Numbered from the stretch's first letter, positions 1 to 7,327 are shown. The stretch is DNA of 14,934 bases from Burkholderiales bacterium (GCA_005793295.1 SXSX01000213.1:1-14934); one strand, 5' to 3'. Translations and numbers: made by a program. The notes: a model not told the origin generated them from the sequence alone.

Positions 1-124
1 CCAAGGAATGAAACCGTATCTCTCATAAAAAGACTTCGCTTGTGCACCTATTACATCTAATAAGAGCGCCTATACACCAACAACAGAGGCAAAACGAACC
101 AACCAAGGGTAAATACTTAATTCA
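1..124. other. Non-coding leader region upstream of rpoH
   Basis: No open frame of convincing length and no tRNA-like fold is visible here. The stretch is A/C-rich on the + strand and presumably holds the rpoH promoter. I could not match a convincing sigma-70 (-35/-10), sigma-32 or sigma-E promoter at normal spacing. TAAATA and TACTTA at 110-119 sit just before the CIRCE element and could act as a -10 region, but neither has a recognisable -35 partner. The upstream neighbour gene lies outside the window. Confidence 0.5.
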
Positions 125-151
125 TTAGCACTCCCACCCCAAGAGTGCTAA
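125..151. promoter_or_regulatory. CIRCE element (HrcA operator) upstream of rpoH
   Basis: Seen directly: TTAGCACTC at 125-133, nine spacer bases, then GAGTGCTAA at 143-151. Both arms match the canonical CIRCE consensus (TTAGCACTC-N9-GAGTGCTAA) at every position, with the exact 9-base spacer. CIRCE is the operator of the heat-inducible repressor HrcA, usually found before groESL and dnaK operons. Here it ends 32 bases before the rpoH start codon, so it should lie in the 5' leader or at the transcription start. Inference: HrcA represses rpoH until chaperone titration on heat shock relieves it. Confidence 0.93.
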
Positions 152-170
152 TATAGAACCCATTGGACTC

Positions 171-177
171 AAGGAGG
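171..177 (+). promoter_or_regulatory. Strong Shine-Dalgarno site that fixes the rpoH start
   Basis: AAGGAGG lies six bases before ATG at 184. It selects that ATG over the in-frame TTG at 163, which lies upstream of the ribosome site. It is the strongest Shine-Dalgarno sequence I noticed in the window. Confidence 0.85.
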
Positions 178-183
178 TTTCTT

Positions 184-1122
184 ATGTCTTCTGTCATTCG
201 CGCAAATTCAAACCTAGCTGTTGCCAATCCGTGGGCGCTGGTGCCACCGCTTGGTAACTTAGACGCCTACATTTCGGCGGCAAACCGCTTGCCTATGCTT
301 ACGCTAGAAGAAGAGCAGCTGTTCGCGCGTCAGTTTAAAAACGACAACGACTTGGAAGCGGCTGGGAAATTGGTCTTGTCACATCTGCGTTTGGTGGTTT
401 CGGTGTCGCGCCAGTACTTGGGCTATGGGCTGCCGCACGGTGATTTGATCCAAGAGGGCAATATTGGGCTGATGAAGGCGGTGAAACGCTTTGATCCGGA
501 CCAAGGCGTGCGCTTGGTGAGCTACGCGCTGCATTGGATCAAGGCGGAAATTCACGAATACATTCTGAAAAACTGGCGCATGGTGAAGATGGCTACGACC
601 AAATCACAGCGCAAATTGTTTTTTAATCTGCGCTCCATGAAACAGCGCTTTAAATCCGAAGATGCCGCGGCTGATGCTGCTACACACCGCGAAACTTTGA
701 GCCCCACGCAGGTTCAGACCATGGCGCGCGAGCTCAACGTGAAGCCCGAGGAAGTGTTGGAGATGGAAACCCGCTTGTCGGGTGGCGATGTCCTTTTAGA
801 TCCGATGGCCTCCGATGATGGCGAAGATACCTTTGGGCCGATTGCCTACCTCACCGACAGCAACCATGAGCCTTTGGCCATGATAGAAGCCCACCGCCGC
901 GACGTGCTTGCCAGCGACGGTATTGCCGCCGCTTTGGATAGCCTCGACCCGCGCAGCCGGCGCATCGTTGAAGAGCGCTGGCTCAAGGTGAACGACGACA
1001 ACTCAGGTGGCATGACGCTGCATGATTTGGCAGATGAATACGGCGTGAGTGCCGAGCGCATTCGCCAGATTGAAGTTGCGGCGATGAAAAAAATGCGCGC
1101 CGCTTTGGCTGACTTTGCTTAA
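184..1122 (+). CDS. rpoH: RNA polymerase sigma factor RpoH (sigma-32)
   Basis: Heat-shock sigma factor that directs RNA polymerase to chaperone and protease promoters. The 312-residue product starts at ATG 184. Region 1.2 covers about residues 25-55. Region 2 covers about 62-138, with the conserved HWIKAEIHEY helix used for -10 recognition. QRKLFFNLR at 142-150 is the RpoH box that separates sigma-32 from other group 3 sigmas. Region 4 covers about 245-310, with the -35 helix-turn-helix around DLADEYGVSAERIRQIE. It is somewhat longer than the E. coli protein (284 residues), including an acidic insert near residues 200-225. The gene stands alone, converges on the SCO gene with 17 bases between stops, and carries a perfect CIRCE upstream, so HrcA control is likely. 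Confidence 0.96.
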   Translation: MSSVIRANSNLAVANPWALVPPLGNLDAYISAANRLPMLTLEEEQLFARQFKNDNDLEAAGKLVLSHLRLVVSVSRQYLGYGLPHGDLIQEGNIGLMKAVKRFDPDQGVRLVSYALHWIKAEIHEYILKNWRMVKMATTKSQRKLFFNLRSMKQRFKSEDAAADAATHRETLSPTQVQTMARELNVKPEEVLEMETRLSGGDVLLDPMASDDGEDTFGPIAYLTDSNHEPLAMIEAHRRDVLASDGIAAALDSLDPRSRRIVEERWLKVNDDNSGGMTLHDLADEYGVSAERIRQIEVAAMKKMRAALADFA

Positions 1123-1139
1123 AACAGTTGTCGCTTCAA

Positions 1140-1751
1140 TCAGCGAAGCAGCAACGCGATATCTGCAGCTAGCACCTTGGCACCACTGCCGTAGCGGGTA
1201 AACAAACGCAGTTGGCCCTTGGGGTCATACACATAGCTGCCCGCAGAGTGGTCCATGGTGTAACTGGTGGCCGTGCTGCCGGGTACTTTTTTGTAATACA
1301 CCTTATAGTCTTTGGCCAAAACCGCCAATTGCTCGGGCGTGGTGCGCAGCGCTAACAAACTCGGATCAAAGTTGGCCATATACGCTTTAAGCAACTCGGG
1401 TGTATCGCGCTCGGGGTCTACCGTGACAAACAAACCTTGAACGCGCTCGCCATCTTTACCCAATAGCGTTTTGACTTCTGCCAACTCCGCCATCGACGTG
1501 GGGCACACATCAGGGCACTGGGTATAGCCGAAGAAAATCACAACTACCTTGCCAGCAAAATCAGTGAGGTGACGCACTTGACCATTGTGGTCTGTGAGCT
1601 CAAAGTTCTTGGCGTAATCGGCACCGGTGATGTCAACCGACGCAAACGCGGGCTTTTGCTCTGAACATCCAGACAAGAGCGCCGCGCTCATTGCACAAGC
1701 GGCAAAGGTGGCCCGCATCAACGCAGAAGCCCAAGACTTATAAAACAACAT
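1140..1751 (-). CDS. SCO1/SenC/PrrC-type copper chaperone lipoprotein
   Basis: Thioredoxin-fold copper protein that helps assemble the binuclear CuA centre of cytochrome oxidase subunit II, acting on the periplasmic face of the inner membrane. The product is 203 residues from ATG 1751. That start has GAGG upstream and lies one base past the ctaB stop; an upstream in-frame start at 1793 would overlap ctaB and lacks support. The N-terminus is a lipoprotein signal with LLSGC, the lipid-bearing cysteine being Cys29. Copper ligands are the CPDVC motif (Cys79, Cys83) and His168 in MDHSAGSYVYDPKG. All family hallmarks are present. It is the last gene of the assembly operon, directly after heme O synthase. 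Confidence 0.93.
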   Translation of the reverse strand: MLFYKSWASALMRATFAACAMSAALLSGCSEQKPAFASVDITGADYAKNFELTDHNGQVRHLTDFAGKVVVIFFGYTQCPDVCPTSMAELAEVKTLLGKDGERVQGLFVTVDPERDTPELLKAYMANFDPSLLALRTTPEQLAVLAKDYKVYYKKVPGSTATSYTMDHSAGSYVYDPKGQLRLFTRYGSGAKVLAADIALLLR

Positions 1752-1752
1752 A

Positions 1753-2682
1753 TCAACCTCGCAAGAGATAGTGGTCCAACAGCAGCGCCGCAAACAAGGC
1801 GCTCAGGTGAATCAAAGAGAATCGAAACGTAGCCCGTGACAAGGCCTCAGAATAGTTTCGCAACAAGCGCCACGCGTAAACACAAAACCCCACGCTCAAG
1901 CCCAAAGCCACAACCAAATACAACCAAGAGCTCATTCCGTAAATAAACGGCAGCAAGCAAGCCGCAAACAAAACCAAGGTGTAGAGAAAAATGTGCAAGC
2001 GAGTGAACTCACTGCCGTGGGTCACCGGCAGCATAGGCAGGCCCGACTTACGGTAATCCTCCACACGGTAAAGCGCAAGCGCCCAAAAATGCGGTGGGGT
2101 CCATAAGAAAATAATCAAAAACAAAATCAAAGCTTCAGGACCCACGTCGCCTGTTATCGCCGCCCACCCCAATACGGGCGGCATCGCGCCTGAGGCGCCG
2201 CCGATCACAATATTTTGAGGCGTTAAAGGTTTCAGAATCACGGTGTAGATCACCGCGTAGCCCACAAAGGTGGCAAAGGTGAGCCACATGGTGAGTGGGT
2301 TGACCCAGAAGTACAGCAACGCCGAACCCAACAAGCCCAATACGGCAGAGAACACCAAGGTTTGGGTGTTACTGAGTTCGCCGCGCGCAGTAGGCCGCCA
2401 TGCGGTGCGTTTCATCTTGGCATCAATGCCCTGCTCCACTATGCAATTGAAGGCTGCAGCAGCACCCGCAACCAACCAAATGCCTAGGCATGCGACAGCG
2501 GCCAATTGCACCTGCGCCCAGCTGGGAGCACCAGCTACGGCCAAGACCATTCCGATGAGTGCGCAAAACACAATGAGTTGAATCACACGGGGTTTGGTCA
2601 ACGTGTAAAACTGTCGCACGACCGAAGGCGTGGTACGAGTCGAGGTATCGGTTGTGGCTTGGGGGTGTTCGGTCGTAGTCAC
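1753..2682 (-). CDS. ctaB: Protoheme IX farnesyltransferase (heme O synthase)
   Basis: UbiA-family membrane prenyltransferase (also called CyoE) that attaches a farnesyl group to heme B to give heme O, the precursor of heme A. The 309-residue length is typical. Several hydrophobic helices are visible. The first Asp-rich catalytic site is DAKMKRTAWRP (87-97), preceded by Asn79. The second conserved stretch is YRVEDYRKSGLPMLPV (205-220). The segment GGASGAMPP (161-169) is also characteristic. The start is GTG at 2682 and shares four bases (GTGA) with the ctaA stop, so translation is probably coupled. Its position next to ctaA fits the two-step heme A pathway. Confidence 0.95.
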   Translation of the reverse strand: MTTTEHPQATTDTSTRTTPSVVRQFYTLTKPRVIQLIVFCALIGMVLAVAGAPSWAQVQLAAVACLGIWLVAGAAAAFNCIVEQGIDAKMKRTAWRPTARGELSNTQTLVFSAVLGLLGSALLYFWVNPLTMWLTFATFVGYAVIYTVILKPLTPQNIVIGGASGAMPPVLGWAAITGDVGPEALILFLIIFLWTPPHFWALALYRVEDYRKSGLPMLPVTHGSEFTRLHIFLYTLVLFAACLLPFIYGMSSWLYLVVALGLSVGFCVYAWRLLRNYSEALSRATFRFSLIHLSALFAALLLDHYLLRG

Positions 2683-3821
2683 TGTTGTTTCTCAAAATGG
2701 GGGGACGCTTTGCTAGCCACGATCAACCAAACCAAGCATGCGCCCAGGGCGCCAGCTCCACCGGTGTGCAATACCGCTGCCAGCAAAGGCCAGCCTAGCA
2801 CGACGTTGCTCAGTCCGGTAAGCACTTGAAGCAAAAGCAAAACCAAGAGCCCCTCTGCGGGCTTGCGAAGGGCAGCATATGCGCGCAGCTTCCAAAATAA
2901 AACCAATAGAACCATACAGGTCAGACCAGCAAGCAGGCGATGAAAGAAATGGATGGCCGTCAAGGCTTGGAAGCTTAATGGGTTGCCGTCTTGGCTTAAA
3001 CCCAAAGGCCGCCAAATTTCAAAACCCCGGGCAAAGTCCATCTGAGGCCACCACTGGCCTTGGCACATTGGGAAATCGGTACAGGCCAATACAGCGTAAT
3101 TGGTACTGACCCAAGCACCGGACAAAACCTGTAAGACGAAGACAACCAATCCCGATACCATCCAAAGCCGCAAACTACGAGGTACGGGAAATACAGGCTG
3201 CGCACTTTCACGCAGCGACAACGAGGCGGCTTGGCCAGTCAGCAATGCCAACAGGATGTAGCCTCCCAAAAGATGCAAAGCCACGATCGCAGGGAAAAGT
3301 TTCATGGTCACTGTTAGCGCTCCAAAAGCGCCTTGAATACACACCCAAACAAAAGTCAGCGCGGCCCATCCAGGATGCAGCAATTTGGCTTTATCTTGCA
3401 GGCTTGCATTTTTCCAAAGCCACCAAGCGCCAAGCGCCAAAGCAAAGATCAGCAGTCCTACGCCAGACGCCAAGTAACGGTGCACCATTTCAATCCAGGC
3501 CTTGCTGTGCGTCACAGGACCATCAGGCATGGCGGTTTGTGCATCACTGATTTGACTTTGCGCACCGAGGGGCGACGCATTTCCATAACATCCCGGCCAA
3601 TCCGGGCAGCCTAAACCGCTGTCCGACAACCGGGTGAATGAGCCAAACAAAACCAAGTCAAAGGTTAAAAAAAGAGTCAACAACGTGAGTGCTTGCAAAC
3701 GTCCGAAACCTTGCGCATGGCGTTTGCGCCACAGCACCCAAATCAAAGGGAGCCCGGCCAAAACCATGCCTATGCCTACCAGGCGAAGCAACGGAGAGAG
3801 ATCAAAGAGTGAAGTCGTCAT
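2679..3821 (-). CDS. ctaA: Heme A synthase (CtaA/COX15)
   Basis: Integral membrane oxygenase that oxidises the C8 methyl of heme O to a formyl group, giving heme A for the aa3 oxidase. The product is 380 residues from ATG 3821, the usual length; that start has a GAAGG ribosome site and lies one base after the upstream stop. About eight transmembrane helices form two homologous halves. Candidate heme ligands are His114 (EMVHR), His183, His294 (HFFHR) and His352 (LHTGGA). Cysteine pairs Cys72/Cys78 (GCPDWPGC) and Cys247/Cys253 (CTDFPMC) match the periplasmic loops of the proteobacterial COX15 type. An earlier in-frame start at 3908 would overlap the preceding gene and is less likely. Confidence 0.95.
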   Translation of the reverse strand: MTTSLFDLSPLLRLVGIGMVLAGLPLIWVLWRKRHAQGFGRLQALTLLTLFLTFDLVLFGSFTRLSDSGLGCPDWPGCYGNASPLGAQSQISDAQTAMPDGPVTHSKAWIEMVHRYLASGVGLLIFALALGAWWLWKNASLQDKAKLLHPGWAALTFVWVCIQGAFGALTVTMKLFPAIVALHLLGGYILLALLTGQAASLSLRESAQPVFPVPRSLRLWMVSGLVVFVLQVLSGAWVSTNYAVLACTDFPMCQGQWWPQMDFARGFEIWRPLGLSQDGNPLSFQALTAIHFFHRLLAGLTCMVLLVLFWKLRAYAALRKPAEGLLVLLLLQVLTGLSNVVLGWPLLAAVLHTGGAGALGACLVWLIVASKASPHFEKQQ

Positions 3822-3822
3822 T

Positions 3823-4512
3823 TCAACGGCCTTCGTTATCCCAAAAGGCAGAAGCGCGAAGCAAGCGCTCGATATCACGCTTGACCTGCGGAACTTGATC
3901 GTTCGCAAGTGCCGCTGGAAAACGCATCATCCAATTCCCAATGGGATCGACCAAAAACAAATGTTGGCTTAACTGCGCTCCATCTTGGGGTTGGAGCCAT
4001 CGCTGCAAATCTGTAGGGTCAACTCGCAAGACCGTGGCAGTCTGAAGTGCCGGTCGCAGAGACGGCGCTAATGGGGCGTCGTCACTGACCAGCCAAATCC
4101 AATCCAGTCGGTCTTTTTCTTTTCCCAAACCTTCACGCAACTGCCGTTGTAAATACAGGTTGCGGGTGCAGCTTTCGTCACATGCACCACCGGCCACACT
4201 CACCAACAACCATTGTCCTTTAAGCGCACGCAAATTCACTTTGGAGCCGTCAAGGGCTGTGGCTTGAACATCCGGCAGCGGTTGCTGCGGATCAATGAGT
4301 TGTCCAAAATTACGCCGCCCCTCGGGGCGAATCACGTAATAGGTGAAATACGAGGCAATCACCGGAGCGGCGCAAACCAACAAAACCAGCAGCATTTTCC
4401 ACCGGCCGCTGCGCGTTCTATAGACGCCTGAAGCATCCAACTCTTGAGGGTTGGGCATGGAATGCACCGTCAAGCCCAGTGGCTGGTCATCAGTAGCGTG
4501 GGGCTTAGACAT
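3823..4512 (-). CDS. Membrane-anchored SCO-like thioredoxin-fold protein, probable oxidase assembly factor
   Basis: A 229-residue protein with a cytoplasmic N-terminus of about 38 residues, one transmembrane helix (about 39-60) and a periplasmic domain resembling SCO proteins. The CDESC motif (Cys111, Cys115) has the same CxxxC spacing as the SCO copper site. However, the expected histidine eight residues before the conserved Asp-Pro is Leu181 here; the only nearby histidine is His184, five residues before. Copper chaperone or thiol oxidoreductase activity is therefore plausible but unproven. It lies between SURF1 and ctaA, overlapping the SURF1 stop by eight bases. ATG 4512 was preferred; ATG 4524 is also in frame but has its AAGG directly abutting the codon. 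I recall unnamed genes of this kind at this position in related Burkholderiales. Confidence 0.75.
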   Translation of the reverse strand: MSKPHATDDQPLGLTVHSMPNPQELDASGVYRTRSGRWKMLLVLLVCAAPVIASYFTYYVIRPEGRRNFGQLIDPQQPLPDVQATALDGSKVNLRALKGQWLLVSVAGGACDESCTRNLYLQRQLREGLGKEKDRLDWIWLVSDDAPLAPSLRPALQTATVLRVDPTDLQRWLQPQDGAQLSQHLFLVDPIGNWMMRFPAALANDQVPQVKRDIERLLRASAFWDNEGR

Positions 4513-5248
4513 GGGGGAAAGCATCCTTAGATCGAAAAAAAGTACGGCGGAAAATTTGGAACCAAAGGTACAAGGCGATCACCAGCGCCGATAAACCAAA
4601 CCATTGAAACGCGTAGCCATAGTGCTTATCAATCCCGAAATTGACCGCAGGCCAATCGCGCCGCAAACCCTCACTCGGTAATCCCGTTTGGCGGACTGTA
4701 AAGTCCAAAAGTAGCAAACCTGTCTCGCCACGAAACGCTTCAATATCTAGATTTTGCCGGATAAGTTGTGGAGTACTCTGACCTGGCTCATAAAGCTTAG
4801 ACGGCGCTAGGGCAATGTGACCTTCAATTTGCACCATGCCAGGGGGCGTTTCAATCAGCGGAACAATTTCACGTTTTTCAAAGTTGCGCGGCGCCCACCC
4901 GCGTTGAACCATGACCACCTTATCACTTCCCTCCAATCGCAGCGGCGTGAGGACAAAGAACCCTACTTTGCCGTCCATTTGTCGGTTGTCCAAATACACG
5001 GTCGATCGCGCAATCCAACTTCCTGAAAGAAGAACCCGCTGGTGTAGCACTTCATTAACTTCATTTAAGTTCAAGAGCACGTTTAGTGCTAACGGCGGCT
5101 TGTTTGCTTGCTGTTCCATCGCAGATTGCAAGGCTTCTTTTTGGGCGGCTCGATCCACCTGCCAAAACCCGAGATAAATCCCCAGCGTGGCAAAGAACGC
5201 GGCGACAAGTGATAATAAAAGCGACTTACGTTTTAAATCCAACTGCAT
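4505..5248 (-). CDS. SURF1 family cytochrome oxidase assembly protein
   Basis: SURF1/Shy1 homologue that supports heme a insertion into subunit I of aa3 oxidases. The 247-residue product shows the family layout: an N-terminal transmembrane helix (about 9-28) ending in GFWQVDRAAQKE, a periplasmic domain with YLDNRQMDGKVGFFVLTPL and VMVQRGWAPR, and a C-terminal transmembrane helix (about 214-233) preceded by HYGYAFQWF. The start ATG 5248 has a weak AGG-containing ribosome site. It appears to be the first gene of a five-gene operon with closely abutting or overlapping joints. Its start is only 11 bases from that of the divergent gene on the + strand, so its promoter must lie within that gene. 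No convincing promoter was found there. Confidence 0.93.
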   Translation of the reverse strand: MQLDLKRKSLLLSLVAAFFATLGIYLGFWQVDRAAQKEALQSAMEQQANKPPLALNVLLNLNEVNEVLHQRVLLSGSWIARSTVYLDNRQMDGKVGFFVLTPLRLEGSDKVVMVQRGWAPRNFEKREIVPLIETPPGMVQIEGHIALAPSKLYEPGQSTPQLIRQNLDIEAFRGETGLLLLDFTVRQTGLPSEGLRRDWPAVNFGIDKHYGYAFQWFGLSALVIALYLWFQIFRRTFFRSKDAFPHV

Positions 5249-5259
5249 ATCCTGTACCT

Positions 5260-5481
5260 ATGTCCTACCTTGTCAGTCTTGCCTTCTTTGCTATTCTCGC
5301 CAGCTTAGCCACAGCACTTTTTTTCATGCTCCGTGGAAATCCTAATGCCTCAGGAAAATCCAAACGAATGGCCCGCGCACTTGCAATGCGGGTGGGGGTA
5401 TCGATATTTTTGTTCGCCTGTATTTTGATCTCATGGAAGTTTGGCCTGATACAACCGACTGGAATTCCTCAGGGAACTTAA
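5260..5481 (+). CDS. Small twin-transmembrane protein (DUF2909-like)
   Basis: A 73-residue protein with two predicted transmembrane helices (about 3-24 and 43-65) separated by a short basic loop containing GKSKRMARALAMRVG. It resembles the small twin-transmembrane (DUF2909) proteins found near cytochrome oxidase genes in betaproteobacteria; that assignment is from memory of the family pattern. No function is known to me. ATG 5260 gives the family-like N-terminus MSYLVSLAFF but has no clear Shine-Dalgarno. The gene runs opposite to its neighbours, divergent from SURF1 and convergent on ctaE, and ends before a bidirectional terminator. Location suggests a role in oxidase assembly or stability (inference). 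Confidence 0.75.
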   Translation: MSYLVSLAFFAILASLATALFFMLRGNPNASGKSKRMARALAMRVGVSIFLFACILISWKFGLIQPTGIPQGT

Positions 5482-5523
5482 AGTCTTCCAAATTCTGCGC
5501 GAATACAGAATTCACACTCCACT

Positions 5524-5551
5524 AAAAAAGGCACCTTGAAGGTGCCTTTTT
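5524..5551. terminator. Bidirectional rho-independent terminator
   Basis: AAAAAA, then GGCACC, a five-base TTGAA centre, GGTGCC and TTTTT. The arms pair perfectly, and each strand has a T-run after the hairpin. It lies between the convergent ends of the small + strand gene (stop 5481) and ctaE (stop 5568), so it can end transcripts from both sides. It separates the structural oxidase operon from the SURF1-led assembly operon. Confidence 0.92.
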
Positions 5552-5567
5552 ACTGAGCGCACATCAC

Positions 5568-6449
5568 TTAAAGCCAATACACCAAAACGTAAAGGCCAAG
5601 CCAAACAACGTCGACAAAGTGCCAGTACCAAGCCGCTCCCTCGAAGCCAAAATGGCGCTCCGAAGTAAAGTGGCCTTTTTGCAAACGCAAGGTAATAAAC
5701 AAGAGCATCAACATTCCAACAAACACGTGAAAGCCGTGAAAGCCAGTGAGCATAAAGAAAGTGGAGCCGAAAATTCCTGAGCTCAATTTCAAGTTGTACG
5801 CTGTATAAGCATGGTAATACTCGTAGCCCTGCACACCCAAGAAGGTGACACCCAACAAGACCGTCATCCACATGAAGTTGATGGTTTTGCTGCGGTTACC
5901 GTCAATCAGTGCGTGGTGTGCAATCGTTAAGGTCACGCCCGAAGTCAAAAGCAAGGCCGTGTTAATCGTAGGCAACCAGAAAGGCCCCATGGTGGTGAAG
6001 GGCTCGACAATTCCAGCAGGAGAAGCGGTAGCACCTGCAACCAAACTCGGCCACACAGCTTTAAAGTCAGGCCACAACAAAGCATTGTCTAGGCTTCCTA
6101 ACGAAGGAACGGAGTGCGAACGCGCCCACCATAATGCACTGAAGAAAGCGCCAAAAAACATGACTTCTGAGAAGATAAACCAACTCATGCTCCAGCGGAA
6201 AGACAAATCGATCTTTCGGCCGTACTGACCACTTTCGCTTTCAGAAACAGCCTCACTAAACCACTGGTACAAAACGGTCAGCCAAAAAACTAGGCCAAAC
6301 GCCAAAGAATATTTACCCCAGTCCGCTCCGTTGACCCATTGGCCAGCGCCTAAGATCACAAAAAACAGACCGAGGGTGGCCAGCACCGGATGGCGAGAAG
6401 GCCCAGGGACAAAGTAATACGGTGTCATTGCGTGTGCGCTTGTACTCAT
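5568..6449 (-). CDS. ctaE: Cytochrome c oxidase subunit III
   Basis: Third core subunit of the aa3 oxidase in the inner membrane; in the family it stabilises the complex and shapes proton uptake into subunit I. The 293-residue product starts at ATG 6449 with GGAG upstream. Seven hydrophobic segments are visible. Conserved stretches include RWSMSWFIFSEVMFFGAFFSALWW in outline (about residues 85-108), HHALIDGNR, QGYEYYHAYTAYN, GFHGFHVFVGMLML, and the terminal WYWHFVDVVWLGLYVLVYWL. The Glu in FIFSEVMFF is the membrane-buried carboxylate typical of the family. It closes the structural operon, 56 bases after the DUF2970 gene, and ends at the bidirectional terminator. Confidence 0.96.
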   Translation of the reverse strand: MSTSAHAMTPYYFVPGPSRHPVLATLGLFFVILGAGQWVNGADWGKYSLAFGLVFWLTVLYQWFSEAVSESESGQYGRKIDLSFRWSMSWFIFSEVMFFGAFFSALWWARSHSVPSLGSLDNALLWPDFKAVWPSLVAGATASPAGIVEPFTTMGPFWLPTINTALLLTSGVTLTIAHHALIDGNRSKTINFMWMTVLLGVTFLGVQGYEYYHAYTAYNLKLSSGIFGSTFFMLTGFHGFHVFVGMLMLLFITLRLQKGHFTSERHFGFEGAAWYWHFVDVVWLGLYVLVYWL

Positions 6450-6505
6450 TTCAGCTCCATTTTTCCAAATTCATCTCTAAAAATTCGTCCTGCCCTTGCA
6501 GCTCT

Positions 6506-6721
6506 TTATTTTGCGACCACCCAGGTAGCCAGTGTAATTAAGCCCAGCACCAAGAGCAGCGCTCCCATCAACCCAACAAACACCACGTGCATGGGGTTCA
6601 CCTTCGCTAAATCATCTTGGTAACCCGCGCGGCTGCGAATCCCCAAAAAGGACCAAGCCACCAATTTGACGCTGCGCCAAAAGGATGTTTTTTGCTTGTT
6701 CTTTTTTTGGGGCTCAGACAT
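6506..6721 (-). CDS. DUF2970 family small membrane protein
   Basis: A 71-residue protein with a basic, lysine-rich N-terminus (about 1-20), a conserved SFLGIRSRAGYQDDLAK segment, and one C-terminal transmembrane helix (about 46-69). This matches the DUF2970 pattern found in betaproteobacterial oxidase loci. Its biochemical function is unknown to me. ATG 6721 shares its A with the ctaG stop (TAATG), so translation is probably coupled to ctaG; an earlier in-frame start at 6748 would overlap ctaG further. Location between the CuB chaperone and subunit III suggests an oxidase biogenesis role (inference). N-terminus inside is likely from the positive charges. Confidence 0.85.
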   Translation of the reverse strand: MSEPQKKNKQKTSFWRSVKLVAWSFLGIRSRAGYQDDLAKVNPMHVVFVGLMGALLLVLGLITLATWVVAK

Positions 6722-7320
6722 TAAGACCCCGCGCCTTTTGTTATCCATTGGGGCGCACTGGCAACTGGGGCCGCAGGCGTTTTTCCGCCTGCTTCAAAAA
6801 ACGTATACGACAAAGTAATCGTTTTCACATCTTTCGATAGCTTGGGATCAATCACAAAAGCCACCGGCCATGATTTTTTTTCACCAGGCTCTAATGTGTA
6901 CTGGTTAAAGCAAAAGCACTCGAGTTTATTAAAGTGGGCAGATGCCTGTTGAGGTGCATAGCTCGGAATAGCTTGCGCTGACATCCGACGATTTTGGGTA
7001 TTTTGGAACTCGTACATGACGGTTGTTAACTCGCCAGGATGAACTTCTACTGAATTCTGCGCCGGTTTGAAGTCCCAGGGGCCACGTGAGTTGGCATCAA
7101 ACTCAATCGTAATCGTACGCGAGGTATCCACTTGGGTGTTCGCAGGCAATGCGGGTGTAACGCCTTTTAAGGCCTGCTCGCCCAAGGCCAGCACATTGAT
7201 GCCGGTCATCTCGCAAATCGCCTTGTACAAGGGAACTAAAGCGTAACCAAAAGCAAACATCAGGACCGTAACGACGGCCAACTTTCGCACCATTAAGAAG
7301 TTTTCGCGCTGCAAATTCAT
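6721..7320 (-). CDS. ctaG: Cytochrome c oxidase assembly protein CtaG/Cox11
   Basis: Membrane-anchored periplasmic copper chaperone that loads CuB of subunit I. The 199-residue product has one N-terminal transmembrane helix (about 11-30) and an immunoglobulin-like copper-binding domain. Copper ligands are in ECFCFNQ (Cys135, Cys137), the signature of Cox11. Cys36 in AICEMTGI is the additional conserved cysteine near the membrane. Further family stretches are FDANSRGPWDFKP and AIPSYAPQQAS. It lies seven bases after the microprotein gene and overlaps DUF2970 by one base. Confidence 0.96.
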   Translation of the reverse strand: MNLQRENFLMVRKLAVVTVLMFAFGYALVPLYKAICEMTGINVLALGEQALKGVTPALPANTQVDTSRTITIEFDANSRGPWDFKPAQNSVEVHPGELTTVMYEFQNTQNRRMSAQAIPSYAPQQASAHFNKLECFCFNQYTLEPGEKKSWPVAFVIDPKLSKDVKTITLSYTFFEAGGKTPAAPVASAPQWITKGAGS

Positions 7321-7327
7321 TGCAAAC

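Noticed and set aside
163..183. TTG start extending RpoH by seven residues
   Set aside because: The AAGGAGG ribosome site at 171-177 lies downstream of this TTG and points to ATG 184.
1127..1155. Imperfect inverted repeat (GTTG TCGCT ... AGCGA ... CAAC) between rpoH and the SCO gene
   Set aside because: The stem is interrupted by a five-base bulge and has no T-run on either strand, so I do not call it a terminator.
3245..3972. Several open frames on the + strand opposite ctaA and the SCO-like gene
   Set aside because: They overlap each other in different frames, have no recognisable domains, and lie antisense to clear membrane-protein genes.
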